Source: Burkholderia latens (lineage in GTDB: Bacteria; Pseudomonadota; Gammaproteobacteria; Burkholderiales; Burkholderiaceae). Taken from it: a DNA stretch of 45,179 nucleotides. The notes under the pieces were generated by a model. The model had not been told where the DNA came from and searched no databases. It saw only the letters and a list, made by a program, of their open reading frames with translations. Positions 24,748 through 33,468 of this stretch are shown here, in pieces. The translations under genes and the position numbers were made by a program. The DNA lies in contig NZ_CABVPL010000059.1 in assembly GCF_902499045.1 (NCBI RefSeq), forward strand, positions 1-45,179. The letters are read 5' to 3'. Within the stretch, counting starts at the first letter, position 1, and every line of letters begins with the position of its first letter.

Positions 24748-26607
24748 ATGAGCGTGAAAAAGAAGACCCACCCCGCCGATCCGTACGCCGCGGCGACCAA
24801 GCATCCGATGCTGGCGTCGCGCTTGCCGATGTGGCGCTCGAAGCTGGTCGTGATCATGGTGTCCGTCGGTTTCGCCGCGCTGATCGGCCGCGCGTTCTGG
24901 GTGCAGATCGCGAACCAGGATTTCTATGTCGGCCAAGGCCAGAAGCGCTATCAGCGCACGATCGAACTCGACGCGATGCGCGGGCGCATCGTCGACCGCA
25001 ACGGAGCGATGCTCGCGGTCAGCCTGTCGACGTACGAGATCTGGGCGAACCCGAAACAGGTCGCGGAAGTCGACTATCCGCAGATCGCGAAACTGCTCGA
25101 CATGCCGCTCGCGGAAGTGAAGCGGCGCCTGCGCAACGACCGGACGTTCGTGCTGCTCAAGCGGCAGCTCGACGCCGACACCGCGAGCCGGCTCGACAAG
25201 CTGGGGATCGACGGCATCACGCAGATCGCCGATTCGAAGCGCTTCTACCCGGAAGGCGAATCGGCCGCGCACGTGGTCGGCTTCACGAACGTGGAGGACA
25301 AGGGCCAGGAAGGCGTCGAGCTCGCGGCGAACGCGCGGCTGTCGGGCACGTCCGGCCAGCGCGAGGTGATCCGCGACCGGCTCGGCCGCATCGTGTCGGA
25401 CACGCGGCCGCTCGTCCCCGCGCAGCACGGCGCGACGATCGAGCTGACGATCGACCGGCGCATCCAGCAGCTCGCGTTCAGCCAGCTCAAGGCCGCGGTG
25501 CTCGAAAACAACGCGGTGGCGGGCAGCGTCGTCGTGCTCGACGCGCAGAACGGCGAGATCCTCGCGCTCGCGAACTATCCGACCTTCGATCCGAACGACC
25601 GCGCGCGCCTCACGGGCCAGCAGTTGCGCAACCGCGCGGTGATCGACACGTTCGAGCCGGGCTCGACGATCAAGCCGCTCGTCGTCGCGCTGTCGATCGA
25701 CGAGCGCAAGGTCACGCCGAACACGATCATCAACACGTCGCCGGGCACCTACAAGATCGGCCCGGCCGTGATCCACGACACGTCCAATCACGGCTCGCTG
25801 ACGGTGTCGCAGGCGCTGCAGAAGTCGAGCAATGTCGCGCTCGCGAAGCTCGCGCTGAACCTGCCGGCCGAAACGATCTGGAACAAGTACCAGGAATACG
25901 GGATCGGCCGCGCGCCGGAGCTGACGTTCCCGGGCGTCGCGTCGGGCCGCGTGCGCGGCTACAAGCGCTGGCGGCCGATCGAGCAGGCGACGATGGCATA
26001 CGGCTACGGGCTGTCGATGTCGCTGCTGCAGATCGCGCAGACCTACACCGCGTATGCGGGCGACGGCACGCTGCACCCGGTGTCGCTGCTGAAGAACGGC
26101 ACCGATCCGCAGACGGTCGATGCGCATCGCGGCCACCGCGTGACGTCGCCGCAAACGGCGGCGGCAATCCGCGCGATGCTCGAGGCGGCGGTCGGTGAAG
26201 GCGGTACGGGGCGCCGTGCGCGCGTCGACGGCTACCGGATCGGCGGCAAGACCGGCACCGCGCGCAAGCAGGTCGGCGCGACCTATGCGAAGGGGAAGTA
26301 CCGTGCACTGTTCGCCGGCATGGCGCCGATGAGCAATCCGCGCCTGATCGTCGCGGTGATGATCGACGAGCCGCGCGGCAAGGGCTACTACGGCGGTACG
26401 GTGGCCGGCCCCGTGTTCTCGTCGATCACGAGCGGCTCGCTGCAGTTGCTCGGCGTGCCGCCCGATGCACCGGTCGAGCCGGCGCCGAACGCACCAGGCA
26501 AGACCGCACCGCAGAAGACGGTCGCGGCGCCGAAGGCCGCGACGCAAGCGAACACGGCAGCCCCGCAGAAGGCGGCGGCCGTGCCGACGAAGGCAGAGGC
26601 TGGCTGA
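24748..26607 (+). CDS. penicillin-binding protein, FtsI/PBP3 paralogue
   Basis: A 619-aa class B peptidoglycan transpeptidase anchored by one N-terminal membrane segment (residues about 32-52). The pedestal domain includes MRGRIVDRNGAMLAVS. The catalytic motifs are all present: S306-T-I-K309 in EPGSTIKPLVV, S360-S-N362 in KSSNVALAKL and K501-T-G503 in GGKTGTARK. The tail from about residue 575 is Pro/Ala/Lys-rich (APQKTVAAPKAA). It stands alone, outside any division and cell wall (dcw) cluster, so it is a second FtsI, not the essential one. In Salmonella a second PBP3 works under acid conditions; by analogy this may be a conditional septal enzyme. The start at 24748 (MSVKKK) gives the usual short basic cytoplasmic tail. 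Confidence 0.92.
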   Translation: MSVKKKTHPADPYAAATKHPMLASRLPMWRSKLVVIMVSVGFAALIGRAFWVQIANQDFYVGQGQKRYQRTIELDAMRGRIVDRNGAMLAVSLSTYEIWANPKQVAEVDYPQIAKLLDMPLAEVKRRLRNDRTFVLLKRQLDADTASRLDKLGIDGITQIADSKRFYPEGESAAHVVGFTNVEDKGQEGVELAANARLSGTSGQREVIRDRLGRIVSDTRPLVPAQHGATIELTIDRRIQQLAFSQLKAAVLENNAVAGSVVVLDAQNGEILALANYPTFDPNDRARLTGQQLRNRAVIDTFEPGSTIKPLVVALSIDERKVTPNTIINTSPGTYKIGPAVIHDTSNHGSLTVSQALQKSSNVALAKLALNLPAETIWNKYQEYGIGRAPELTFPGVASGRVRGYKRWRPIEQATMAYGYGLSMSLLQIAQTYTAYAGDGTLHPVSLLKNGTDPQTVDAHRGHRVTSPQTAAAIRAMLEAAVGEGGTGRRARVDGYRIGGKTGTARKQVGATYAKGKYRALFAGMAPMSNPRLIVAVMIDEPRGKGYYGGTVAGPVFSSITSGSLQLLGVPPDAPVEPAPNAPGKTAPQKTVAAPKAATQANTAAPQKAAAVPTKAEAG

Positions 26608-26610
26608 TAC

Positions 26611-26636
26611 CAGCCGCGCTATGCCGGGCGCGGCTG
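26611..26636 (+). terminator. hairpin between convergent PBP and antiporter genes
   Basis: CAGCCGCGC / GCGCGGCTG, a perfect 9-bp stem with an 8-base loop, begins 4 bases after the PBP stop. No T-run follows. Confidence 0.5.
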
Positions 26637-26758
26637 CCGACCAATACGCCGCTGGCCGCCGACGTCGACCTTCGCGCGCTTTCCGCCGCGCCGCGCGGCC
26701 TCTCTATCCGGCGACGCGATTCGCGCGACGCAATCCCGCGCGGCGCGATCGACGCGGC

Positions 26759-28474
26759 TCAATGCGCGGCCGCCACCGGCTTCGCCATCCTGCCGAGCAC
26801 GTGCTCGGTCATCCCGCGCGCGAGCTCGCTTTCGCCCATGAACACGGTGCCGACGCCCTCGCTCGACAGCAAATCGGCTTCGTCGCTGCTGTTCGTGCAC
26901 AGCACGACCTCCAGCGCCGGGTTCAGCGTGCGCGAGATCTCGACGATCTGCCGCACGTCGAACACATCCGGCAACGTGACGACCAGCATCCCGGCGCGCG
27001 CGATATGCGCCTGCACGAGCACGACCGGCTCGATCGCGTCGCCCGACACGGCCGCGACGCCGTCCGCACGCAGCTTCTCCACGAGTTCGCGGTTCTGCTC
27101 GACGACGACATAGGCGATCCCGCGCTCGTCCAGCGCATGCGCGATCCGCGTGCCGACCTTGCCGTAGCCGACGATCACGACCTGCCCGGTCAGGTGCGTC
27201 TGCGGCGTCGACATCGGCAGCGCGGCGAGCGGGTCGTCGCGCGCCTCGAGCTTGCGCGCGAAGGCCGAATGCTTGCGGATCCACGCAAGCGCCGGTTCGA
27301 TCATCGCGAACAGCAGCGTGTTCATTGCGATCGAGATCAGCGCGACCGCGAGTATCAGGCTCTGCCCTTCGGCCGACAGCAACCCGAGCGCCCGGCCGAG
27401 CCCCGCGAGGATGAACGAGAACTCGCCGATCTGCGCGAGGCCCGCGCCGACGGTGAGCGCGGTGTTCAACGGATACCGGAACGCGATCACGAGCGCGACC
27501 GCGGCGAGCGTTTTGCCGATCAACACGATCGCCGCGACCTCGATCACGTGGAGCGGCTCCTCGAGCAGCACCTTCGGGTCGAACAGCATCCCGACCGAAA
27601 TGAAGAACAGCACGGAAAACGCGTCGCGCAGCGGCAGCGTCTCGTCCGCCGCGCGCCGGCTGAACTCCGACTCGCGCATCATCATCCCGGCGAAGAACGC
27701 GCCGAGCGCGAACGACACGTCGAACAGCTTCGCGGCGCCGAACGCGATGCCGACCGCCGCGGCGATCATGCAAAGCGTGAACAGCTCGCGCGAGCCGGTG
27801 CGCGCGACGAGCCATAGGATGCGCGGGAACACGCGCTTGCCGACGACGAGCATCAGCGCGATGAACGCGGCGACCTTCAGCATCGTGACGCCGAGCGTGC
27901 TCCATACGCTGCCTCCCGCCGCATGCGCATCGCCGGGCGGCGTGCCGCCGAGCAGCCCCGCCACGGGCGGCAGCAGCACCAGCACGAGCACCATCACGAG
28001 ATCCTCGACGACGAGCCAGCCGACCGCGATGCGCCCGTTCACCGTCTCGACGAGCCCGCGCCCCTCGAGCGCGCGCAACAGCACGACCGTGCTCGCGACC
28101 GACAGCGCGAGCCCGAACACCAGCGCGGCGCCGATACTCCAGCCCCACGTGAGCGCGAGGCCGCCGCCGAGCAGCGTCGCGACGGTGATCTGGACGATGG
28201 CCCCCGGCAGCGCGATCTTGCGCACCGCGAGCAGATCGCCGAGCGAGAAATGAAGACCGACGCCGAACATCAGCAGCATCACGCCGACTTCGGCGAGCTG
28301 CTGCGCGAGCGACAGGTCGCCGACGAAGCCGGGCGTGCCGGGGCCGATCACGATCCCGGCGAGCAGATAGCCGACGAGCGGCGGCATTTTCAGCAGCGAC
28401 GCGAAGTAACCGAAGATCATCGCGAGGCCGAAACCGGCCGCGAGCAACGCAATCAGGCTGACGTCATGAGGCAT
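26759..28474 (-). CDS. monovalent cation:proton antiporter, KefB/YbaL type
   Basis: A 571-aa inner-membrane protein of the CPA2 family. The N-terminal two thirds carry about 12 hydrophobic segments, with VGYLLAGIVIGPGTPGFVG, ALSVASTVVLLRALE and GAFFAGMMMRESEFS. The C-terminal third is a RCK/TrkA-N domain with the Rossmann motif VVIVGYGKVGTRIAHALDERG, which senses nucleotide or redox state. It lacks the KefC/B-type regulatory partner gene nearby, so YbaL-like is the better label. The ATG at 28474 (MPHDVSL) follows a GGGAGG stretch. Confidence 0.92.
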   Translation of the reverse strand: MPHDVSLIALLAAGFGLAMIFGYFASLLKMPPLVGYLLAGIVIGPGTPGFVGDLSLAQQLAEVGVMLLMFGVGLHFSLGDLLAVRKIALPGAIVQITVATLLGGGLALTWGWSIGAALVFGLALSVASTVVLLRALEGRGLVETVNGRIAVGWLVVEDLVMVLVLVLLPPVAGLLGGTPPGDAHAAGGSVWSTLGVTMLKVAAFIALMLVVGKRVFPRILWLVARTGSRELFTLCMIAAAVGIAFGAAKLFDVSFALGAFFAGMMMRESEFSRRAADETLPLRDAFSVLFFISVGMLFDPKVLLEEPLHVIEVAAIVLIGKTLAAVALVIAFRYPLNTALTVGAGLAQIGEFSFILAGLGRALGLLSAEGQSLILAVALISIAMNTLLFAMIEPALAWIRKHSAFARKLEARDDPLAALPMSTPQTHLTGQVVIVGYGKVGTRIAHALDERGIAYVVVEQNRELVEKLRADGVAAVSGDAIEPVVLVQAHIARAGMLVVTLPDVFDVRQIVEISRTLNPALEVVLCTNSSDEADLLSSEGVGTVFMGESELARGMTEHVLGRMAKPVAAAH

Positions 28475-28646
28475 CCCCCCTCCCAAGGTCTTGTAACTAT
28501 TTAGTAAGGTTCAAGAATCAAAGGATAAGGGATGAGACGGAAAAATGGCGCGCCGCCGCGAAAAATTCACGGGCGGGCGCGCCATTGCGGGGTGCAACCC
28601 CTGCGCGAGCGGAGACGCCGCACGGCACATCGAACGGACGGGCCGA

Positions 28647-28662
28647 CGGGCCGAACGGCCCG
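28647..28662 (-). terminator. hairpin after the gluconate dehydrogenase operon
   Basis: CGGGCC-GAAC-GGCCCG, a 6-bp stem with a 4-base loop, starts 10 bases after the operon's last stop. No T-run is present, so confidence is low. Confidence 0.35.
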
Positions 28663-28672
28663 CCGCCGCGCG

Positions 28673-30097
28673 TCAGCGCGACGCTTGCGGGTACCGCGCG
28701 CCCGGCGGCGGCTCGGGCCGCGTCGACGGCACGCTCTTGCGCACCTTCGCGACCTGCGCGGCGGTGACCGGCGCACCGGTATTGCCCCAGCTGGTGCGCA
28801 CGAAGTTCGACACGTCCGCGACTTCCTGGTCGGACAGACGCCAGCCGAACGGCGGCATCGTGAACGTCGACGGCGCGGTGCGCGTGCCGACCAGCGCACT
28901 GCCTTCGAGCACGACGTGGATCAGCGACGTCGGATCGCCGCCCTGCACGACCGGGTTGCCCGCAAGCGCGGGGAACACGCGCGTGTAGCCATGGCCGTCG
29001 CTGCGGTGGCACGCCATGCAGTTGTCGCGATACACGGCCGCGCCCGGCTTGCTCGCATCGCCGGTCTGCAGCGCCTTCGCGGCGGCCGCGTCGTACACGT
29101 GCGGCTGCTCGCCCTGCACGCGCGGCGGCAGCGTCTTCAGGTAGCGCGCGATCGCGGTCAGGTCGCCGTCGGTCATGTGCTGCATGCTGTGGCCGACCAC
29201 GTCCGTCATCCCGCCGAACGCGGCCGTGCGCAGCGTGCGGCCCGTCTTCAGGAACTGCACGATCTCGGCTTCGTTCCACGCGCCGAGCCCGGTGCGCGGC
29301 TCGCCGCGCAGGCTCGTCGGCACCCAGCCGTCGATCGCCGCGCCGCCCGCGAGGAAATCGAGGCCGCCCGCGTCGGTCAGCGCGCGCTCCTGCATCGTCG
29401 CCGCGCGCGGCGTATGGCATGCGCCGCAGTGGCCGAGCCCCTGCACGAGATACGCGCCGCGCGCGACGACCGGATCGGTATACGGCGTCGCATCGAACGG
29501 CTTCGGCGCCGGCGCGAACATCTTGCGCCAGAACGCCAGCGGCCAGCGCATCGACAGCGGCCACACGATGTCGACGTCGCGATTCTCGCGCTCGACCGGC
29601 GCGACGCCGTGCATGAAGTACGCATACAGCGCCTTCACGTCGTCGTCGGTCAGGCGCGCGTACGACGGATACGGCATCGCCGGATACATCGTGTCGCCGT
29701 TCTTGCGCACGCCTTCGCGCACCGCGCGGCTGAAATCGTCGAGCGTCCAGCCGCCGAGCCCCGTCTTCGAATCGGGCGTGATGTTCGTCGAATAGATCGC
29801 GCCGATCGGCGTGTCGAACTTCAGCCCGCCCGCGAACGGCTTGCCGCCGGTCGCGGTGTGGCATGCGACGCAGTCGCCCGCGCGCGCGAGATATTCGCCG
29901 CGCTTGATCAGGCCCGCGTCGGCGGACTGTGCTGCCGGCGCAGCCGCCGGGCCGGAAGCCGCCGCGGGCGCCGACGGTTGCGCGAAGACCGCGCCGCCGG
30001 CGAGACCGAACGCCGCCCATGCCGCGCCAATCGCCAGTGCGCGCCGCAGCGGAGCCGCGCAACGCGCGGCGTGGTGATGATTCATCGTCATCTTCAT
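28673..30097 (-). CDS. gluconate 2-dehydrogenase, tri-haem cytochrome c subunit
   Basis: A 474-aa periplasmic, membrane-attached cytochrome that passes electrons from the flavoprotein to ubiquinone. Sec signal ends at AVFAQ (residue about 40). Three CxxCH haem sites are seen: CVACH (76-80), CGACH and CMACH, each with a downstream Met candidate (TMYPAMPYPSY, FTMPPFG). This is the AdhB/GadB type found in gluconate, sorbitol and FAD-glucose dehydrogenases. The start overlaps the stop of the flavoprotein by 4 bases. Last gene of the operon in gamma-alpha-beta order. Confidence 0.92.
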   Translation of the reverse strand: MKMTMNHHHAARCAAPLRRALAIGAAWAAFGLAGGAVFAQPSAPAAASGPAAAPAAQSADAGLIKRGEYLARAGDCVACHTATGGKPFAGGLKFDTPIGAIYSTNITPDSKTGLGGWTLDDFSRAVREGVRKNGDTMYPAMPYPSYARLTDDDVKALYAYFMHGVAPVERENRDVDIVWPLSMRWPLAFWRKMFAPAPKPFDATPYTDPVVARGAYLVQGLGHCGACHTPRAATMQERALTDAGGLDFLAGGAAIDGWVPTSLRGEPRTGLGAWNEAEIVQFLKTGRTLRTAAFGGMTDVVGHSMQHMTDGDLTAIARYLKTLPPRVQGEQPHVYDAAAAKALQTGDASKPGAAVYRDNCMACHRSDGHGYTRVFPALAGNPVVQGGDPTSLIHVVLEGSALVGTRTAPSTFTMPPFGWRLSDQEVADVSNFVRTSWGNTGAPVTAAQVAKVRKSVPSTRPEPPPGARYPQASR

Positions 30098-31872
30098 GCG
30101 CTCACCAGCGGGGCGGGATTTTTCAGGTATTGCTCGCGGATCGCGCGTGCGGACCAGTAGGCCAGCGCCGCGATGATTCCGGTCGGGTTGTAGCCGATGC
30201 CCTGCGGCAGCGCCGATGCGCCCATCACGAACACGTTGTGCACGTCCCAGCACTGCAGGTAGCGGTTCAGCACGCTCGTCTTCGGATCGGTGCCCATGAT
30301 CGCGCCGCCGACCAGGTGCGTCGTCTGGTACGCACGGCTGTCGAAGTGCTTGCCGAACTCGCGCGTCGACACGCCGATCGCCTTCGGTCCCATCGCCTCC
30401 GCGATCTTCTTCATCTGGCCGGTCACGTACTGCGCCATCTTGATGTCGTTGTCCTTCCAGTCGAAGGTCATCCGCAACAGCGGCTGGCCATACGAGTCGC
30501 GATAGGTCGGATCGAGGTCGAGATACACGTCGCGGTACGACATGTTCGTGCCGTGCGCGTCCATCGAGATCGTGTGCGCGTAGTTGTCCTTCACGGCCTT
30601 CTTCCACGCGGAGCCCCATTGCGGCGTGCCCGGCGGCGTCGCGATGCCGCTGATCGGCTTCACGCCGGCCTGGTTCACCCACAGCGGCGAGCCGCCGACG
30701 AAGCCGAGCGGCCCGTGGTCGAAGTTGTCCGCGTTGAAGTCGTCCACCGCGACGCCGTTGCCGCCCGCGCCGATGAACGGGTTCGTGTACGTGTCCTTGT
30801 CGAAGAACGCCTTGATCGTCGACAGGTTCTGGTACGCGAAATTGCGGCCGACGACGCCTTCGCCGGAGATCGGATCGTACGGCTTGCCGATTCCCGACAG
30901 CAGCAGCAGGTGCACGTTGTGATACTGGAACGCGGCGACGATCACCAGATCGGCCGGCTGGTGCACTTCACGGCCGGCCGGGTCGACGTACGTGACGCCC
31001 GTCGCGCGCTTCTTCGTGTCGTCGAGATCCACGCGCAGCACGTGGCACTTCGAGCGCAGCTCGAAGTTCGGCACCTGCTTCAGCGCGGGCAGGATGTTCA
31101 GGTTCGGCGACGCCTTCGAGTACATGTAGCACGCATAGCCGCTGCAGTAGCCGCAGAAGTTGCACGGCCCCATCTGCACGCCGTACGGGTTCGTGTACGG
31201 CCCCGACGTGTTCGCCGACGGCAGCCGGTACGGATGCAGCCCGAGCGACTTCGCGGCATCGAAGAAGCGTTGCGCGGAATACGTGTTGAGCTGCGCGGGC
31301 AGCGGAAAGTGATCGCTGCGGTTCGCCTCGAACGCGTTGCCGTCGCCGACCACCTTGCCGCCGACCTTGTACGCCTGCCCCGACGTGCCGAACACCTTCT
31401 CGGCGAAATCGAAATACGGCTCGAGCTCGTCGTAGCTGACGCCGGTGTCCTGGATCGTCATCCCTTCGGGGATGAATTTCTTGCCGTAGCGCTCTTCATA
31501 GTGGCTGCGCAGGCGCAGCTCTTCCGGCGTGATCCGGAAATGCACGCCCGACCAGTGCAGCCCCGCGCCGCCGACGCCCTCGCCCGGCAGGAACGCCGCG
31601 AGCTGCCGGTACGGCAGCGCGGTGTCGTGCACGCCGTGGCGGATCGACACGGTCGTCTTCGACAGGTCGAGGAACAGCTTCTTGCGGACGTTGTACGTCA
31701 GCTCGTCGATCGTGTTCGGATACGCGCCGTCCGGATAGGTGTCGCGATACTCGCCGCGCTCGAGCGCGACGACGTTCAGGCCCGCTTCGGTCAGTTCCTT
31801 CGCGAGAATCGCGCCGGTCCAGCCGAAGCCGACGATCACCGCATCGACGTGCGGCTTCTTTTCTGCGGCCAT
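30094..31872 (-). CDS. gluconate 2-dehydrogenase, FAD (GMC oxidoreductase) subunit
   Basis: A 592-aa catalytic flavoprotein. The FAD dinucleotide motif is VIVGFGWTGAILAKEL (from residue 12), and GVGGAGLHWSG and the C-terminal GYNPTGIIAALAYWSARAI are GMC hallmarks. It has no signal of its own and is carried out by the Tat-tagged gamma subunit. A cysteine cluster, C237-NF-C240-GY-C243-SGYA-C248, matches the Fe-S site (3Fe-4S in the Burkholderia FAD-glucose dehydrogenase). Subunit sizes (246/592/474) fit gluconate dehydrogenase better than the shorter glucose enzyme; product would be 2-ketogluconate. A related polyol substrate is possible. Confidence 0.88.
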   Translation of the reverse strand: MAAEKKPHVDAVIVGFGWTGAILAKELTEAGLNVVALERGEYRDTYPDGAYPNTIDELTYNVRKKLFLDLSKTTVSIRHGVHDTALPYRQLAAFLPGEGVGGAGLHWSGVHFRITPEELRLRSHYEERYGKKFIPEGMTIQDTGVSYDELEPYFDFAEKVFGTSGQAYKVGGKVVGDGNAFEANRSDHFPLPAQLNTYSAQRFFDAAKSLGLHPYRLPSANTSGPYTNPYGVQMGPCNFCGYCSGYACYMYSKASPNLNILPALKQVPNFELRSKCHVLRVDLDDTKKRATGVTYVDPAGREVHQPADLVIVAAFQYHNVHLLLLSGIGKPYDPISGEGVVGRNFAYQNLSTIKAFFDKDTYTNPFIGAGGNGVAVDDFNADNFDHGPLGFVGGSPLWVNQAGVKPISGIATPPGTPQWGSAWKKAVKDNYAHTISMDAHGTNMSYRDVYLDLDPTYRDSYGQPLLRMTFDWKDNDIKMAQYVTGQMKKIAEAMGPKAIGVSTREFGKHFDSRAYQTTHLVGGAIMGTDPKTSVLNRYLQCWDVHNVFVMGASALPQGIGYNPTGIIAALAYWSARAIREQYLKNPAPLVSA

Positions 31873-32612
31873 CAGGTGCGCTCCCCGTTGATCGAAACCG
31901 GGCCGTACGGATACGGCTTGCCGTTCTGGTTGACGAAATCCATGAAGTCGGCGCGTGCGCCCGGAAAACCGATCATCTTCCACGCGGCCATGTCGCGATT
32001 GCCGCCGTGCACCGGGTCGCAGAAGTAGCCTTCGCGCGTGTTCTGCAGCAACTGGCCGAAGAACACGGCGGACGGCACGTCGTCGATCGGCGCGTCGCCT
32101 TTTTCCAGTGCGCCGAGCACGGTGTCGCGGGTCTGCGCGTCGAGATCGGCGAACGCCTTGCCGTGGGCCTTTTCGCAATAGCGGTTGACCGCCGCGATGC
32201 CGAGCCGGTAGATGTCGCGCGGCACGAGCTTCAGCTGGTAGCCGAGCTCGGGCACGCCCTGCTGGAACGGCCCGTGCATGTACCACGTCGCGCCGTGCGC
32301 ATACGGGGTTTCGAGCTGGCGGTCGATGAATTCGGGCACGCCGGTTTCGAGCGCACCGGGGCCCTCGGCGTCAGCCGGGATCAGCCGGTCGACGGCGGCC
32401 TGCACGAACGCCCACTCCTTCGCATCGAAGAAAGTCGGCTTGTACGGCGCACGCTCGGCGCCGGCGGATGCGGCTGACGCATTGCCGGCCGTGGTCGCGG
32501 TCGATGACGACGAGCGCAGGTCGCAACCGGCGACCGACGCGATCGGCACGAGGGCGACCGACGTGCGCAGAAAGCGGCGACGCGAATTGGGTTTGTCGGG
32601 TGGCGTGGACAT
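31872..32612 (-). CDS. gluconate 2-dehydrogenase, gamma subunit with Tat signal
   Basis: A 246-aa small subunit (gluconate_2-dh3 family). The Tat signal SRRRFLRTSVALVP (residues 10-23) with a Cys at residue 30 exports the complex, with the signal-less flavoprotein as a passenger. The body includes FFDAKEWAFVQAAVDRLIP and NRDMAAWKMIGFPGARADF, both family motifs. The stop and the flavoprotein ATG share one base (TGATG), so they are coupled. It is the first gene, behind a long leader starting near 32965. Confidence 0.9.
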   Translation of the reverse strand: MSTPPDKPNSRRRFLRTSVALVPIASVAGCDLRSSSSTATTAGNASAASAGAERAPYKPTFFDAKEWAFVQAAVDRLIPADAEGPGALETGVPEFIDRQLETPYAHGATWYMHGPFQQGVPELGYQLKLVPRDIYRLGIAAVNRYCEKAHGKAFADLDAQTRDTVLGALEKGDAPIDDVPSAVFFGQLLQNTREGYFCDPVHGGNRDMAAWKMIGFPGARADFMDFVNQNGKPYPYGPVSINGERT

Positions 32613-32662
32613 GGTCGGATGTTGATCGTTGGGGAGCGTGGTTCAGGCACGCGCATTCGCAT

Positions 32663-32692
32663 GCGGCATGCCCGGCACGGCAGCCATGCCGC
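32663..32692 (-). other. hairpin in the leader of the gluconate dehydrogenase mRNA
   Basis: GCGGCATG / CATGCCGC, an 8-bp perfect stem with a 14-base loop, lies about 50 bases before the gamma-subunit start and within the predicted leader of about 350 bases. Role unknown. Confidence 0.4.
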
Positions 32693-32971
32693 GCGCGGCC
32701 GGCCGTCCTGTTCTTGCGGTGATGCGCACAACCTCGGTACGGGCGCCGGCCGCCCGTTGCGCGGCGGCGCCGTCATGCAGCCGCGCGCCCGCCGTACCGG
32801 CGCCTGCGCGGCGTTGCCCTCTTCCCGGGTTTCATCGTCGGACAAATACGCGGCTATCGCCCGCTCTGCCCGTCATCGCCATGGTCCTGTTTCAACTTAG
32901 ACGCCGCGCCAGCCGACGGCAAGCACCACTGCGCGGCCTTCTTTCCGGACCCGGCGGCGAGTGCGGCGAAT

Positions 32972-33000
32972 TATAAATGGAACCGGTTCCATTGCCAAAG
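32972..33000 (-). promoter_or_regulatory. sigma70 promoter with LacI-type operator in the spacer (gluconate dehydrogenase operon)
   Basis: On the minus strand: TTGGCA (33000-32995), a spacer of exactly 17 bases, TATAAT (32977-32972). The 18-bp perfect palindrome AATGGAACCGGTTCCATT (32978-32995) fills the spacer. The CCGG centre is typical of LacI/GalR operators; its core TGGAACCGGTTCCA differs at one position per arm from the PtxS operator as I recall it (TGAAACCGGTTTCA), and PtxS controls ketogluconate metabolism in pseudomonads. Transcription should start near 32965. Confidence 0.8.
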
Positions 33001-33002
33001 GG

Positions 33003-33026
33003 TTCGATGAAATTCATTTCATCGAA
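33003..33026. promoter_or_regulatory. 24-bp inverted repeat just upstream of the gluconate dehydrogenase -35 box
   Basis: TTCGATGAAA-TTCA-TTTCATCGAA: two perfect 10-bp arms, 2 bases beyond the -35 hexamer. This is a normal position for an activator or a second repressor. It is a different motif from the palindrome in the spacer, so a second regulator is implied. Confidence 0.65.
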
Positions 33027-33468
33027 ATTCGCAATAATTGAAAAATCCGGACGTCGGGACACGCACGGATGGCGCGTTGGTCAGCCGATGCGCCACGCGG
33101 AACCGGCCGGTTTTCGGGATCGACGCGTCGCGCACGCAACGCCACGCGCCCTCCTTATCGTCAGCGCAAACCGGCTTATGGAGCGCTCTTATCGCCTCGC
33201 CGCATTCGCCTGCCGAATCGATACGTCGTGCGCCGCGCGGCGCTCGGCCGGCGCCTGGCGACGTTGGATCGCCATCCGCCGCATCGCGCGCGGCGCCGCG
33301 GCGCGCGTGCACCGGCGCCATCGGGCCGCCGCTTGACTTCCCTCCGGCCACCACTACCCTTTTATTTCGATACGGCAATCGAACGATGCATGCGCAACGG
33401 CTCCGTCCATGCAGTTCGCCGTTCCGCGCACGCACGACGACAACAACGCATACCCATGGAGACGACAC
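33027..33468 (+). promoter_or_regulatory. spacer before ald, with a possible promoter
   Basis: There is no convincing gene in these 442 bases; open frames here have atypical Arg-rich content. A TTGACT at 33333-33338 with TACCCT at 33355-33360 (16-base spacer) is a possible ald promoter, giving a leader of about 100 bases. The -10 box is weak. No regulator gene of the Lrp/AldR type is adjacent. Confidence 0.4.
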
